NCBI RefSeq assembly: GCF_030297175.1
Contig: NZ_AP028070.1
Location: 2,976,001 to 3,040,000, forward strand
Reading direction: 5' to 3'
DNA from: Marinobacter sp. LA51
GTDB lineage: Bacteria > Pseudomonadota > Gammaproteobacteria > Pseudomonadales > Oleiphilaceae
Length of the DNA stretch: 64,000 nucleotides
Below are positions 16,453 through 25,234 of this stretch, one piece after another. The translations under genes and the position numbers were made by a program. Below the pieces are notes generated by a model. The model searched no databases and was not told where the DNA came from. It worked only from the letters and a program-made list of their open reading frames with translations. Each line of letters starts with the position of its first letter. Position 1 is the stretch's first letter.

Positions 16453-18393
16453 TTAAACCCGGAACTGGGACGCCTTGGCCTGAAGCGCCGCCAGCAACTC
16501 ACCAATCTTCTGACTGGCATTGTCGGACCGGTGGATGGCTTCAACGGTGGTTTCGGATGACCGGGCGATGTCGTCAACGCTGACGCTGACCTTGCCGGCA
16601 TGGCGCCCTTCCTGCTCGGCAACTGAGGAAATCGTCAGTGCCCGCTCCTGCAGGTTGCCCAGCAACTGATTGATCTCCTCAAAGTGCTCATCGGCCTTGC
16701 GGAATTCGGTTGAGGAATCGGCAACCTGTCCTGATACCTGATCGATCACCGACACCGCTTCATGGCTGCCACGCTGCAGGCGCGCGATAATGCCTTCGAT
16801 TTCAGTGGTGGACTCCTGGGTTCGGCTGGCCAGCGTGCGCACTTCATCCGCCACCACGGCAAAGCCGCGGCCGGATTCCCCGGCCCGCGCCGCTTCAATT
16901 GCGGCGTTCAGTGCGAGCAGGTTGGTCTGTTCAGCAATCGCACCAATCACCGACAGTACCGACGTTATCTCGGTGCTCTGAGTGTTAAGCGCGTTCACCG
17001 CCTCAACCGCTTTCTCAACCTGTCGCACCACCGCATCCAGACGCTCACGCACATCCCGGGAGATACTGGCGGTTGCCTCGCTCTCTGCACCGATGGTCTG
17101 AACCGAGCCAGCGACTTCCTGAATGCTGTCGGCCACTTCCGAAATACTCTGGGACATGGCGGCCATGGTTTCGGACACCTCAGCCACTTCCCGCTGCTGA
17201 TGATTCACCGCAGCAACTGCGTCCTGGCTGATCTCGCCCTGCTCCCGGGCCTGACCCGCGGCAGATTCGGCAGACGCCTTCACATCGGACACCAGCTCCT
17301 GAATCCGGGCGATGAACTGGTTCATGCCGCGCGCCATTTCAGTCAACTCATCCTTGCCTTTGAGCGTGACCCGGCGGGTCAAATCGGCTTCGCCATCGGC
17401 GATGCTCCAGATCGCCGCACTCAAGCGCAACACGCGGGGCAGGAGCCCGCCACCGAGTACCGCAGCAACCAGAACGATCAGAACAACAATGGAGCCAATC
17501 GCCAGAATCGAAAGGTTGGCGGCCAGGCTGGACGCCTCGTCATTCAGGGACTCCACCGTGCTCTGAATTCGCGCCTGGGTATCGGCGTCCATAGCCGCCA
17601 GCTGCTGTTGCAGCCGCTGGTTTACCAGTTCAGTTTCGGCTTCAAGCGTCTGGCGGGAGGCGTCGATACTGCCGGTGATGGTGGCGCTGAATTCCTGTTC
17701 CAACTGCGCCAGATCCCGGTTAATGCCTTCAAGGGACAAGCCCAGCTTCAGTTGGCCAATGGCTGAACCCTGCGGTTTGATGTCGGCAGTGATGATCACT
17801 ACGTTAGGATCACGGCTGGCCGCATCGAGGACCTTGTTTGCCGCACCACGACCTTCGCCCTGGTCCATAAGAGTGCGTACTCGATCGTCGGTGCGATCGA
17901 CATAGCGGGTCATGCGCTTGCCGTACTGATCGTAGTAAATGGCAAACAGCACCGATTCGCGCGCGTCGGCCAGTTCAACAAGATCGGTCAGGCGGGGTAT
18001 GTCACGATCCCAGATCAGGGGCGCGGCAACCGCCGCCAGAACATTAGCCAGGCCCTGTGCCTCAGCCATGACAGCCGAGCGAACATTGTCTGAAACCCGT
18101 TGCTGTTGCTCGGTTTGTTGTTTGGTCAGGGCACTGGCAAGTTCATCGATGCTCTTCTCCCGCATGGTCTGCAGGCGACCGCGCACGTCCTCCCGGGTTT
18201 CGCCGAAGGAGTCGCTGACTTGATCACTGCTGGCCTCAAGCGCTGAACCTGCGGTCTCTACCAGGCGCTCGACCTGATTTGAAATCAGCCACTGACTGAC
18301 CAGTACCTGAACCAACCCGGCGATGATCAGGATCAGGAATACCGGTCGGAGAAGGCGGCTGGAGATCAGCCGCCGTAGGAAATCAAATGACAT
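16453..18393 (-). CDS. Methyl-accepting chemotaxis protein
   Basis: The 646-residue transmembrane chemoreceptor has TM1 at about 17-36 and a periplasmic sensor of about 255 residues rich in predicted helix. TM2 is at about 295-318, a HAMP domain at about 315-370 ([21 protein letters not shown]), and a cytoplasmic signalling domain ends at the C-terminus. The hairpin tip [18 protein letters not shown], followed by [15 protein letters not shown], is near consensus. No CheR/CheB pentapeptide tether is seen at the end (QFRV). The ligand is unknown. It is a single gene between two terminator-like regions. Confidence 0.95.
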   Translation of the reverse strand: MSFDFLRRLISSRLLRPVFLILIIAGLVQVLVSQWLISNQVERLVETAGSALEASSDQVSDSFGETREDVRGRLQTMREKSIDELASALTKQQTEQQQRVSDNVRSAVMAEAQGLANVLAAVAAPLIWDRDIPRLTDLVELADARESVLFAIYYDQYGKRMTRYVDRTDDRVRTLMDQGEGRGAANKVLDAASRDPNVVIITADIKPQGSAIGQLKLGLSLEGINRDLAQLEQEFSATITGSIDASRQTLEAETELVNQRLQQQLAAMDADTQARIQSTVESLNDEASSLAANLSILAIGSIVVLIVLVAAVLGGGLLPRVLRLSAAIWSIADGEADLTRRVTLKGKDELTEMARGMNQFIARIQELVSDVKASAESAAGQAREQGEISQDAVAAVNHQQREVAEVSETMAAMSQSISEVADSIQEVAGSVQTIGAESEATASISRDVRERLDAVVRQVEKAVEAVNALNTQSTEITSVLSVIGAIAEQTNLLALNAAIEAARAGESGRGFAVVADEVRTLASRTQESTTEIEGIIARLQRGSHEAVSVIDQVSGQVADSSTEFRKADEHFEEINQLLGNLQERALTISSVAEQEGRHAGKVSVSVDDIARSSETTVEAIHRSDNASQKIGELLAALQAKASQFRV

Positions 18394-18522
18394 ACGGACC
18401 CCGCTAGCGTGTGTGCGTCATGCATCCTGTACAACCGTTACCAGCGTCCTTGCAAAGCATGTTGCCGTATGTATAGCAAACCCCGGGCCTTAGTGGGCCG
18501 TATTTATGTACGGATTTTGTAG

Positions 18523-20040
18523 TCAATCGTCATCGTTTTCCTCGAGTTCGATTTCGTCGGCAATGAAATTGTTCCCATCCCGTGAATATTCAACTTCGAG
18601 AATCAGAGTTTCTCCATTGCCGAATCGGTTAATGACTTCTGCCTGAGAATTATCCGCATAGCTTGCTGGAGCCGCATCTATCGACACCCCGAGAATCATG
18701 ATGGAGCTAGGGGTAATGGCCGTGAGCTTACCTTCCAGTTCATACCGGTCGCGATCGGCAACAGTGGCCGTTTCATCGTCCACTTCGACTTTCAACGCTT
18801 CGATAAAGGTGTCAGTTCCCTGCTGCCTCTCAACCCCCTCAACCTCCACTGTCGTGGAACCAACTGGAAGAGTCAGGAAGGTAACGTCGGAACCGTCTTC
18901 AACGGTAAATGTTGTTGTCGGTGAGACCCGAACTTCAACGCCACCAACAAAAAACACACTGTCAGCAGCTGATGAAATAACCCCTTCGGCCTTTGCATTG
19001 CCATCCCGGCGCTCAATCTCTTCCGCCTCAACAACGGTTTCCGAGATGAAACTGCCTTCCACCTGGACCAGAAGCCCTTCGGTCAAATCCGCGAGCGTGA
19101 CGTCGTCATCAAGCTCGGTGGTTTCCGTCACCCTGACCGTCAGATCTCCCATCCGGAATTCTCCGGGACGAGAGGTAGTCCCGGAAGGCGTGTAAGACGA
19201 ATCGATTGTCGCAGTGAACTCAATATCGCCGGCATTATTACGTCTGAAACGACGGGCGTCGTCCCGATCTATTGTGACTGCAGTCAACACATTTCCAGCG
19301 AGGCTGCCCTCAACTTCCAATGCCGTGATGTTTGCCAAATCCGCCTCTGTCAGCCCGGAACCAAAACTGACTGCACTCTCGTCGTACTGAACGGTAATTG
19401 TGCCAATCGTGACTTCGTTCTGCGCTGCATCAGCCGCCGATACTCTACCCTCCAGCTCAACATCGGTCAGATCTGGAGAGATCGTCTCAATATAGCCAGC
19501 CCGGTAAGAGCCATCAGCCTGGCGCCAGGCGCTGACTCTGACATGGTCACTGATTGGGGAGCCGCCAAGCAGGGTGGCGTAGGTTGTGCCGCGAACGACG
19601 GTCTGACCATCAACCCGCACTGACTGTCCCATGACTGTGAGGGTTACAAACTCACCAGCACCGCTTGGATCAGCAACGACCTGCTCAACCGGACCACGCA
19701 AGGTATCGTCGTAACTAAGTCGATCAGCCGTTCCCGTGCCATCATCTCGCCACTGGCCCTCGACTCTCAGAATCATTCCTTCACTGAGATCTGTCTCTAA
19801 CTGAACACCATCATTACTTTCCACTTCCTGATTCGGGATGCCATCTGTGTTGAACTTCACCCCATTAACAAACACACTCCCGAACCCTGAAACTGGCCCA
19901 ACGCTTGAACCGGTTCCCCGGATTCCTCCATCTGCCACATCCAGCCCGCCGCCTCCGGCACCACCACAAGCGGCAATCACACCAAAGGCCATTGAGCCGG
20001 CGAGCAGCTCGAAAACACGATTACGGAGTTGCCGTGTCAT
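18523..20040 (-). CDS. DUF5666-domain lipoprotein B
   Basis: This 505-residue predicted lipoprotein (lipobox ending VIAAC25, then GG-rich linker) contains tandem DUF5666 small beta-domains. It is a paralog of the product of 20982-22451: shared blocks include VSGFGSVFVNGVKF, YDDTLRGPV, LMGQSVRVDG and RVSAWRQADGSYRAGY. DUF5666 domains have no known biochemical role; the fold is OB-like or beta-barrel-like by family description. The start at 20038-20040 is chosen because it follows GGGGAG and gives the signal peptide. It begins two bases after the stop of the DUF6502 gene, so the two are co-transcribed. Confidence 0.85.
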   Translation of the reverse strand: MTRQLRNRVFELLAGSMAFGVIAACGGAGGGGLDVADGGIRGTGSSVGPVSGFGSVFVNGVKFNTDGIPNQEVESNDGVQLETDLSEGMILRVEGQWRDDGTGTADRLSYDDTLRGPVEQVVADPSGAGEFVTLTVMGQSVRVDGQTVVRGTTYATLLGGSPISDHVRVSAWRQADGSYRAGYIETISPDLTDVELEGRVSAADAAQNEVTIGTITVQYDESAVSFGSGLTEADLANITALEVEGSLAGNVLTAVTIDRDDARRFRRNNAGDIEFTATIDSSYTPSGTTSRPGEFRMGDLTVRVTETTELDDDVTLADLTEGLLVQVEGSFISETVVEAEEIERRDGNAKAEGVISSAADSVFFVGGVEVRVSPTTTFTVEDGSDVTFLTLPVGSTTVEVEGVERQQGTDTFIEALKVEVDDETATVADRDRYELEGKLTAITPSSIMILGVSIDAAPASYADNSQAEVINRFGNGETLILEVEYSRDGNNFIADEIELEENDDD

Positions 20041-20042
20041 AA

Positions 20043-20900
20043 CTAATCTCCCCGTTTCCGGCCTTTGCCGGCAGGTTCTTCGAAAAAGAAGACGCTTACG
20101 CCCGTGCGGACAGGATCCCCGGACAAACAGCCAGAGCCTTGCCCCGAAATGTCTCGATCGTGGGGCCCCAGCCATTTATCCAACTGCTCCAGCAGTGTCT
20201 GGGACTGGGCAGCTGCATGCTTGCGCCAGCTCTCCATCATCTCCGGAGGAATGTTGTTGTAGGTCAAAGTTCTCTGGAACATTGGTGACTGGCCAGATTC
20301 GCCGCTAACCAGATTGTGATCAATTGTCGCTATAAGATCAGACACGTCCTCGCCGAAAATCTGGAGCATTTCCTCGCTGTCTCCGGCCGGAACATAAGCT
20401 CTTTGCTGCAAGATTAGCCCGCCTGATTCCGCATCTATCGAAACGACGCCGACCCGAAGCAATTCATCAAGCACCGCACGGGGAGGCATGTCACCGCTGT
20501 ACCGCTTAACCAATTCGCTGAAGCTCAACGGTCCGTCAAAAGACAAAACGGCTGGCTCTCCGGCTTTGGTCTGGAAGGCCGTATCGTGTACCCAGCCCGA
20601 CACCACCCGCGACGCCCGGTTGGAATGAAGCACATCGCTCGCGCTCGAGCCCGTGTTCTGCCCTGCAAGGATTTCACGCTGACGCTTTACTTCCTTTCGG
20701 GTCAGCCCGGTCATTACCGCAGCACGGGAATCGGTGGGCTTTCGTCGGCCGTCGTCAAAATCCTCCAGAGCGGCTTCTACATAGGCACGCTTCACCAGCT
20801 CGGAGAATTCGCCGAAAGGAATGCCGTTCCTCAACAGCAACCGCGTCAAAGGACGCAGGATGCGGAACAGCGCTTGATGCAGGGAGGAGGTCTTTTTCAT
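20043..20900 (-). CDS. DUF6502 family protein, probable DNA-binding regulator
   Basis: The 285-residue protein matches the DUF6502 pattern: LFRILRPLTRLLLRNGIPFGEFSELVKRAYVE is the family opening, and SRAAVMTGLTRKEVKRQ resembles a winged-helix recognition segment (about 57-75). A middle region (about 120-160) looks like a second small helical domain. The C-terminus is low in similarity to anything I know. A palindrome TGGGA-N6-TCCCA abuts the start codon, and two further copies precede the upstream DUF5666 gene, so autoregulation and control of the lipoproteins are plausible. Function is inferred from context only. Confidence 0.8.
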   Translation of the reverse strand: MKKTSSLHQALFRILRPLTRLLLRNGIPFGEFSELVKRAYVEAALEDFDDGRRKPTDSRAAVMTGLTRKEVKRQREILAGQNTGSSASDVLHSNRASRVVSGWVHDTAFQTKAGEPAVLSFDGPLSFSELVKRYSGDMPPRAVLDELLRVGVVSIDAESGGLILQQRAYVPAGDSEEMLQIFGEDVSDLIATIDHNLVSGESGQSPMFQRTLTYNNIPPEMMESWRKHAAAQSQTLLEQLDKWLGPHDRDISGQGSGCLSGDPVRTGVSVFFFEEPAGKGRKRGD

Positions 20901-20903
20901 GTT

Positions 20904-20919
20904 TGGGATTGTATTCCCA
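20904..20919. promoter_or_regulatory. TGGGA-N6-TCCCA palindrome at the DUF6502 start
   Basis: TGGGA-TTGTAT-TCCCA lies three bases upstream of the DUF6502 ATG. On the minus strand it contains TACAAT, a good -10 hexamer, about eight bases from the ATG. Transcription may therefore begin at or very near the start codon. Two palindromes with the same half-sites and spacing occur at 22515-22530 and 22541-22556. Confidence 0.7.
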
Positions 20920-20942
20920 TAGCTACGTCAAAAGCCAGAATA

Positions 20943-20966
20943 CCTGGCCGGCGCAAACCGGCCAGG
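20943..20966 (-). terminator. Hairpin terminator after DUF5666 lipoprotein A
   Basis: CCTGGCCGG-CGCAAA-CCGGCCAGG gives a perfect 9-base GC-rich stem 15 bases after the stop of the 20982-22451 gene, with a modest U-rich tract following in the minus direction. It separates that gene from the DUF6502 gene, which therefore has its own promoter. Confidence 0.6.
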
Positions 20967-20981
20967 GCTGGCATTGGCTGC

Positions 20982-22451
20982 TCAGACTTGGGAAGCATCC
21001 GCGGGGGTGCTGTCCTCACTGCCATCAACGTCGACATTTCCGGTCAATTCGTACTGACCGCCACCGGTCGGGCGATACTCGATTTCCACTTCATCACCAA
21101 CTTGGACACCGGACAGGCTGAAGCCATTACGAAGGACCTCCAGGTTCATGATCGTCACGGTATCGGCTCCGATCGCGCTCACTCGGGCTTCGAGCTCGAA
21201 ATCGTCATCCTCGTCACTGTCCTCGCGCTCAATACTGATGGCTTCGAGGAATCCGCCCTCAGTACTATTCTGACGACCTTCAATTTCTAGATAGTCACCT
21301 ACCTGGAGGCTCTGGATGTCACGGGCTCGACTGTGGCGGCCATCCTGATCCTGATCGTCATCATCGATCAGGGTATTTCCTGTCAGTTGAACACGAACTC
21401 CACTGACGATCATGGATTCGTTGTCCAGATCGATGGATTCAATACGGCCATCGAGTTCAGCATCAGATTCCCGGCCCTCAATCTCTTCAGCAACGACTAC
21501 GCCGTTGATCGCCTCCCCTTCAACCTTTACGAAAAGTCCATCGACGAGGCTGCCTTCAGAGAGATCGTCAAATTCCGTGTCGCCATTGATCTGTACCCTG
21601 ACACCATTCAGCGAGAACTGACCGCTAGAGGCGTCAAAGTCATAGATGCTTCCGGAGATCTCGACGTCGTCATCGTCGTTGAACAGGTCATCCTCATCAT
21701 CGATTTCCTCGGCCATAATCGTGTTGCCGTCCAGGTAACCCTCCACCTCCACAACGATTCCGTTCGCCAGATCATCAACGGAGAAATCATCATCGCCGAC
21801 AGCGCTGGTGTAATTGATCTGGAAGCCGTTAATGGTGAAAGTCTGGGCGCTTGTGTCCAAGTTGGCGACAACGCCTTCAATCTCGACCTCGTTGTTGTCA
21901 TTGAACTCCACACCGATGGCTCGGGCACCGACAAAGCTTGCCCGGAAGCTGCCATCCTGCAGGCGCCAGGCACTGATCCGAACGCGGTATCCTTGAGGGT
22001 TGCTGGCAATGGCCGTCGGAGTCGCGCCACGGAAAACAGTTTTTCCGTCCAGCGAGATACTTTGGCCTAGAAGGGTCAGAGTTCCTGTGCGGGCTACGTC
22101 ATCCCAGCTCATAACAGAAACAGGGCCGCGGAGCGTATCGTCGTAACTGATTCTGTCTGCCCGGCCCTCGCCCCGCTCATCCCAGTTACCTTCAACCTGC
22201 AAAATCATCCCTTTCTCAAGCTCATCTTCGCGCGCCAAACCGTCGTCGCTGGTAACGCTACCATTGGTCTCAAAGCGGGTGCCGTTGACGTAGACACTGC
22301 CAAAGCCCGAAACCGCACCAACGCTGGCGCCTGATGAGGTACCACCGCCCTCAGAATCTCCGGATCCACCGCCGCCACACGCGACAATGGCACTTGCCAG
22401 GGCGCCGGTCATGGCCAGCTTCACTGCGATAGCTAAAGGTTTGCGATTCAT
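20982..22451 (-). CDS. DUF5666-domain lipoprotein A, acidic
   Basis: The 489-residue predicted lipoprotein (lipobox SAIVAC25, then GGGGSGDSEGGG) carries several tandem DUF5666 units with the recurring pattern VEVEGYLDGNTIMAEEI / VKVEGEAINGVVVAEEI. It is highly acidic, with runs such as DDEDDLFNDDDD and DDDDQDQDG that may bind divalent cations (inference). It is paralogous to the product of 18523-20040. Two TGGGA-N6-TCCCA palindromes lie 64 to 105 bases upstream of the ATG. Surface or periplasmic location is expected from the lipobox. No catalytic motif is visible. Confidence 0.85.
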   Translation of the reverse strand: MNRKPLAIAVKLAMTGALASAIVACGGGGSGDSEGGGTSSGASVGAVSGFGSVYVNGTRFETNGSVTSDDGLAREDELEKGMILQVEGNWDERGEGRADRISYDDTLRGPVSVMSWDDVARTGTLTLLGQSISLDGKTVFRGATPTAIASNPQGYRVRISAWRLQDGSFRASFVGARAIGVEFNDNNEVEIEGVVANLDTSAQTFTINGFQINYTSAVGDDDFSVDDLANGIVVEVEGYLDGNTIMAEEIDDEDDLFNDDDDVEISGSIYDFDASSGQFSLNGVRVQINGDTEFDDLSEGSLVDGLFVKVEGEAINGVVVAEEIEGRESDAELDGRIESIDLDNESMIVSGVRVQLTGNTLIDDDDQDQDGRHSRARDIQSLQVGDYLEIEGRQNSTEGGFLEAISIEREDSDEDDDFELEARVSAIGADTVTIMNLEVLRNGFSLSGVQVGDEVEIEYRPTGGGQYELTGNVDVDGSEDSTPADASQV

Positions 22452-22514
22452 TGTTTTTCTCCAAGCTTGTTATTGCGTCCGCAGGCGGTCGCCATTGATC
22501 AACCAACCCATAAA

Positions 22515-22530
22515 TGGGATTAATTTCCCA
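22515..22530. promoter_or_regulatory. TGGGA-N6-TCCCA palindrome, copy A upstream of DUF5666 lipoprotein A
   Basis: TGGGA-TTAATT-TCCCA, same half-sites and spacing as at 20904-20919. Its centre is 26 bases from the centre of the next copy, so two dimers could bind on nearly the same face of the helix. Confidence 0.7.
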
Positions 22531-22540
22531 AATTTAGAAA

Positions 22541-22556
22541 TGGGAATTTTATCCCA
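22541..22556. promoter_or_regulatory. TGGGA-N6-TCCCA palindrome, copy B upstream of DUF5666 lipoprotein A
   Basis: TGGGA-ATTTTA-TCCCA. Together with copy A it lies in the AT-rich divergent gap between the lipoprotein gene (minus) and the small DUF6435-like gene (plus), so it may influence both. Confidence 0.7.
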
Positions 22557-22656
22557 AAAATTGACAATGTCTAGCTTTCAATCAAAAAATTTTCGTGAAC
22601 TTTATGGGCCAAACAACGTAAGGTTCTCAGTACTCTGTCAATACAGGTCCAAACCG

Positions 22657-22830
22657 ATGCTGGGATTTTTGAAAGGCGATCCGAGAAAGAAGCTCCAGAA
22701 AGCCTATGAAGACAAACTGGAAAAAGCCCTGCACGCGCAACGCAATGGCGACTTGCGCACTCACGGCACGCTGATGGAAGAAGCGGAGAAAATTTACGCC
22801 GAGATCGAGAAGCTGCCGGCCAAAAAGTAA
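22657..22830 (+). CDS. Small DUF6435-like protein
   Basis: A 57-residue, highly charged helical protein beginning MLGFLKGDPRKKLQKAYEDK and ending EKIYAEIEKLPAKK. This pattern (FLKGDP-KKL-K-Y--KLE-A---QRNGD) matches the small DUF6435 family found in marine gammaproteobacteria. The ATG at 22657 is chosen because it gives the family N-terminus; the open frame extends further upstream without similarity. Function unknown. It is divergent from DUF5666 lipoprotein A and shares the palindrome-containing gap. Confidence 0.75.
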   Translation: MLGFLKGDPRKKLQKAYEDKLEKALHAQRNGDLRTHGTLMEEAEKIYAEIEKLPAKK

Positions 22831-22899
22831 GCCTTGATACTTTTCCCCGAGAATCTGACGCTATACTGAGGTGCTGGGACGAGATCAAAGGCATACAAG

Positions 22900-23688
22900 A
22901 TGACACGAACAATTCGGACGTTCGTAAGGTACTTTTTGACACCGGGGCTCCTGGCAATGGGGCTCAGTGCAGCCAGTTCCGCCGACCAAACGCGGACAAC
23001 ATACCGTTTCTGCGAGGACCCCTGGCCCCCTTACACAATAGGAGGCATCGGCAGGCAACCTGAAGCAGGTATTGCCGTCGAGCTATTTGAAGAACTTGAA
23101 CATAGGCTGGGGATGGCATTCAAACTTCGACTGCTGCCCTGGAAACGCTGCCTGCTCTGGGCCAAACAGGGACAGTACGATGGCGTTATGCTACTCACCC
23201 ACAATGACGACCGAGCCACTTATCTTCACTTCCCGATTCCGGTCCATCGCGATGCTAACCTGGTCTGGGCTCGCAGCGACCGCAGCTTTGACCGGGATTT
23301 TCGCTCGTTCAAGGACTTTGAGGGACTCAAGATTGGAGTTACAGACGGTTTCACCTATGGCGAAGCATTCAATCAGGCGGTCACAGAGCACAAACTGACC
23401 CTCGACTCCGCCCCGACAATACTGAGCAATATGCTGCGCCTTTCACTCGGCCGTATCGATATCTTCCTGGTAAACGGAGTTGCCGGAGAATCAGCGCTTG
23501 AAGACCGACCTGATCTCCGGAAATCACTGACGATTTACCAGGGCCCCTTCAAATCCGTACCGTTTTATATCGGCCTGTCCAAGGCCTCTCCGATTAAGGC
23601 GCATTTGCCGTTATTCAACGACGTGCTCACCGACATGAAAGAGGACGGAACCCTAGCGCGGATATTTGGGACTCAATCACCACCCTGA
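22900..23688 (+). CDS. Periplasmic solute-binding protein, family 3-like (PF00497 type), orphan
   Basis: The 262-residue protein has a signal peptide (cleavage near SAASSA/DQT, residue 28) and a family-3 binding fold: FCEDPWPPYTIGG at the N-terminus, GIAVELFEELEHRLGM, and a second-lobe start FEGLKIGVTDGFTYGEAF. No transporter permease or ATPase lies next to it, so it may be an orphan sensor or binding protein, as many pseudomonad and Marinobacter paralogs are. Its last 16 bases overlap the end of the convergent cbpM gene. Confidence 0.85.
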   Translation: MTRTIRTFVRYFLTPGLLAMGLSAASSADQTRTTYRFCEDPWPPYTIGGIGRQPEAGIAVELFEELEHRLGMAFKLRLLPWKRCLLWAKQGQYDGVMLLTHNDDRATYLHFPIPVHRDANLVWARSDRSFDRDFRSFKDFEGLKIGVTDGFTYGEAFNQAVTEHKLTLDSAPTILSNMLRLSLGRIDIFLVNGVAGESALEDRPDLRKSLTIYQGPFKSVPFYIGLSKASPIKAHLPLFNDVLTDMKEDGTLARIFGTQSPP

Positions 23689-24032
23689 TCCCGGGATAAG
23701 TGACGCAGTTGCTGGCGAAGTCGGGCAATGTCCCGCCGCATGATTTCTACTTCGTCTAGAAGATCCAGCGACATCGCCAGCCCTGGCAGGTTCAGTTTCA
23801 GATCCCGCTGCAGTCGTATGGCTTTGTGCAGTCGCATCAGGGCGGCCAGATCGAATTCCCAGGTCTGTTCGGAACCGGACTCTGACGGCTCGATCGGCTC
23901 AATGATGCCGTAGCTCACCATCTTTAAAACCATCTCAGCGTGGCACTCACCCCGGTCACACATTTCCCGGAGTGAGAACGTCACCCTCGAATCGGCAACA
24001 TCAACGGTTAGCACTGAATCTTTCCGGGCCAT
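23673..24032 (-). CDS. cbpM: Chaperone modulator CbpM
   Basis: The 119-residue protein follows cbpA by 15 bases in the same direction. It has the CbpM/MerR-like helix-turn-helix start (VTFSLREMCDRGECHAEMVLKMVSYGIIEP) and a long C-terminal helix (LDLLDEVEIMRRDIARLRQQL). CbpM binds the J-domain of CbpA and inhibits both its co-chaperone and DNA-binding activities. It overlaps the convergent binding-protein gene by 16 bases. Confidence 0.92.
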   Translation of the reverse strand: MARKDSVLTVDVADSRVTFSLREMCDRGECHAEMVLKMVSYGIIEPIEPSESGSEQTWEFDLAALMRLHKAIRLQRDLKLNLPGLAMSLDLLDEVEIMRRDIARLRQQLRHLSRDQGGD

Positions 24033-24047
24033 GCCGTCTCTCCCTGA

Positions 24048-25022
24048 TTAAAGATGCAGTTTGCTGCGTGGATTAAATGGCTTTTCCGCCTTGGCCAGCT
24101 TTTGATAAAGCTGCTCTGCCTCCTTACTGTGCTGCTCGGGCATTACAATCTGCAGAACCACGATCTGATCGCCTGGATGTTTACCGGGAAGCCCCTTGCC
24201 CTTGAGTCTGAGTTTGCGACCGCTGGATGAGTTCTTGGGAACTTTCACACTGACCCTGGAGCCGACGGTTGGTACGGTGACACTGGCCCCAAGCGCTGCT
24301 TCCCATGGGGCTACAGGCACGGTAACCAGCACATCCCTGCCCTCCACGGTAAAGGTGGGGTGCGGCGCCAGCTCTATTTCCAGCAGCAGGTCGCCGGCCT
24401 CGCCGCCGCCAAAGCCCGGTGAGCCCTGACCTTTGAGTCGCAGATGCTGGCCATCTCGCATTCCGGCAGGAATTTTCACATTCAGGGTTTTCTGACGGGG
24501 CCTGAAACGACCCTGCTGGTCGGCCTCGTGCACGGTGAATGACACCTTCTTCTCGCACCCCTGAAAGACTTCTTCCAGAAACAGCGCGAGCCGGGCATGC
24601 ACATCTTCGCCACGCATTTGCTGGCGATAACCGCCGCCTGCGCCGCCGAAGCCACCGCGGGAAAAGCCACCATGGCCGCCGCCTCCGAAGATCTCCTCAA
24701 AGAAGTCACTGAAGCCCCGGGCGTCGGCCTCGGTGTAGCCACCGGCACCAAACCCCGAGGCACTCTGCCAGCCTGGAGGTGGTTCAAACGACCCGTCAGC
24801 CCGAGCACCGTACTTGCGCAACTGGTCATACTCGGCGCGCTTTTCCGGATCTTTCAGTACTTCGTAGGCTTCGCCTACATCCTTGAATTTCTCGTCGGCT
24901 TTCGCCTCTTTGCTGACGTCCGGATGGTATTTTCGGGCCAGTTTCCGGTAGGCCTTTTTAATCTCCTCGGGGGAGGCAGACTCACTCACACCCAGTGCGG
25001 CGTAATAGTCTTTGAAGTCCAT
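24048..25022 (-). CDS. cbpA: DnaJ-type co-chaperone / curved DNA-binding protein CbpA
   Basis: The 324-residue protein has an N-terminal J domain ([22 protein letters not shown] in [11 protein letters not shown] near residue 36), a Gly/Phe-rich linker (about 95-130) and the two C-terminal substrate-binding beta domains without a zinc-finger domain, the CbpA (class B) layout. It stimulates DnaK ATPase. The ATG at 25020-25022 follows GGGGAA at good spacing and gives MDFKDYY, the usual family start. It is followed by cbpM, its inhibitor. Confidence 0.94.
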   Translation of the reverse strand: MDFKDYYAALGVSESASPEEIKKAYRKLARKYHPDVSKEAKADEKFKDVGEAYEVLKDPEKRAEYDQLRKYGARADGSFEPPPGWQSASGFGAGGYTEADARGFSDFFEEIFGGGGHGGFSRGGFGGAGGGYRQQMRGEDVHARLALFLEEVFQGCEKKVSFTVHEADQQGRFRPRQKTLNVKIPAGMRDGQHLRLKGQGSPGFGGGEAGDLLLEIELAPHPTFTVEGRDVLVTVPVAPWEAALGASVTVPTVGSRVSVKVPKNSSSGRKLRLKGKGLPGKHPGDQIVVLQIVMPEQHSKEAEQLYQKLAKAEKPFNPRSKLHL

Positions 25023-25234
25023 GTTGTTCCCCAAACACGACCAACGATTGAGCCCTGAAACCTCTCGCTCTCTGATACCTATAGTTGTCGCTGATTGCAG
25101 AAATACAAGCAGGAGCGCTGCGGTACTTGCGGTAGGTCAAGTGGGGCATCACTGTGGTAGCCCTTATGGCAGCCCTGTCCTGTTGCAGCGACAATGATCG
25201 GCTTTTCCCGATAGCCCCATGACACGGAGTTCTT

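Noticed and set aside
18394..18522. Terminator between the chemoreceptor and DUF5666 lipoprotein B genes
   Set aside because: Short GC dyads (GGGCC, CCGTA) are present but none has a convincing stem plus T-run.
22387..22656. N-terminal extension of the small DUF6435-like protein back to 22387
   Set aside because: The extension runs through the start of the divergent lipoprotein gene and the palindromes, with no similarity; the family N-terminus begins at 22657.
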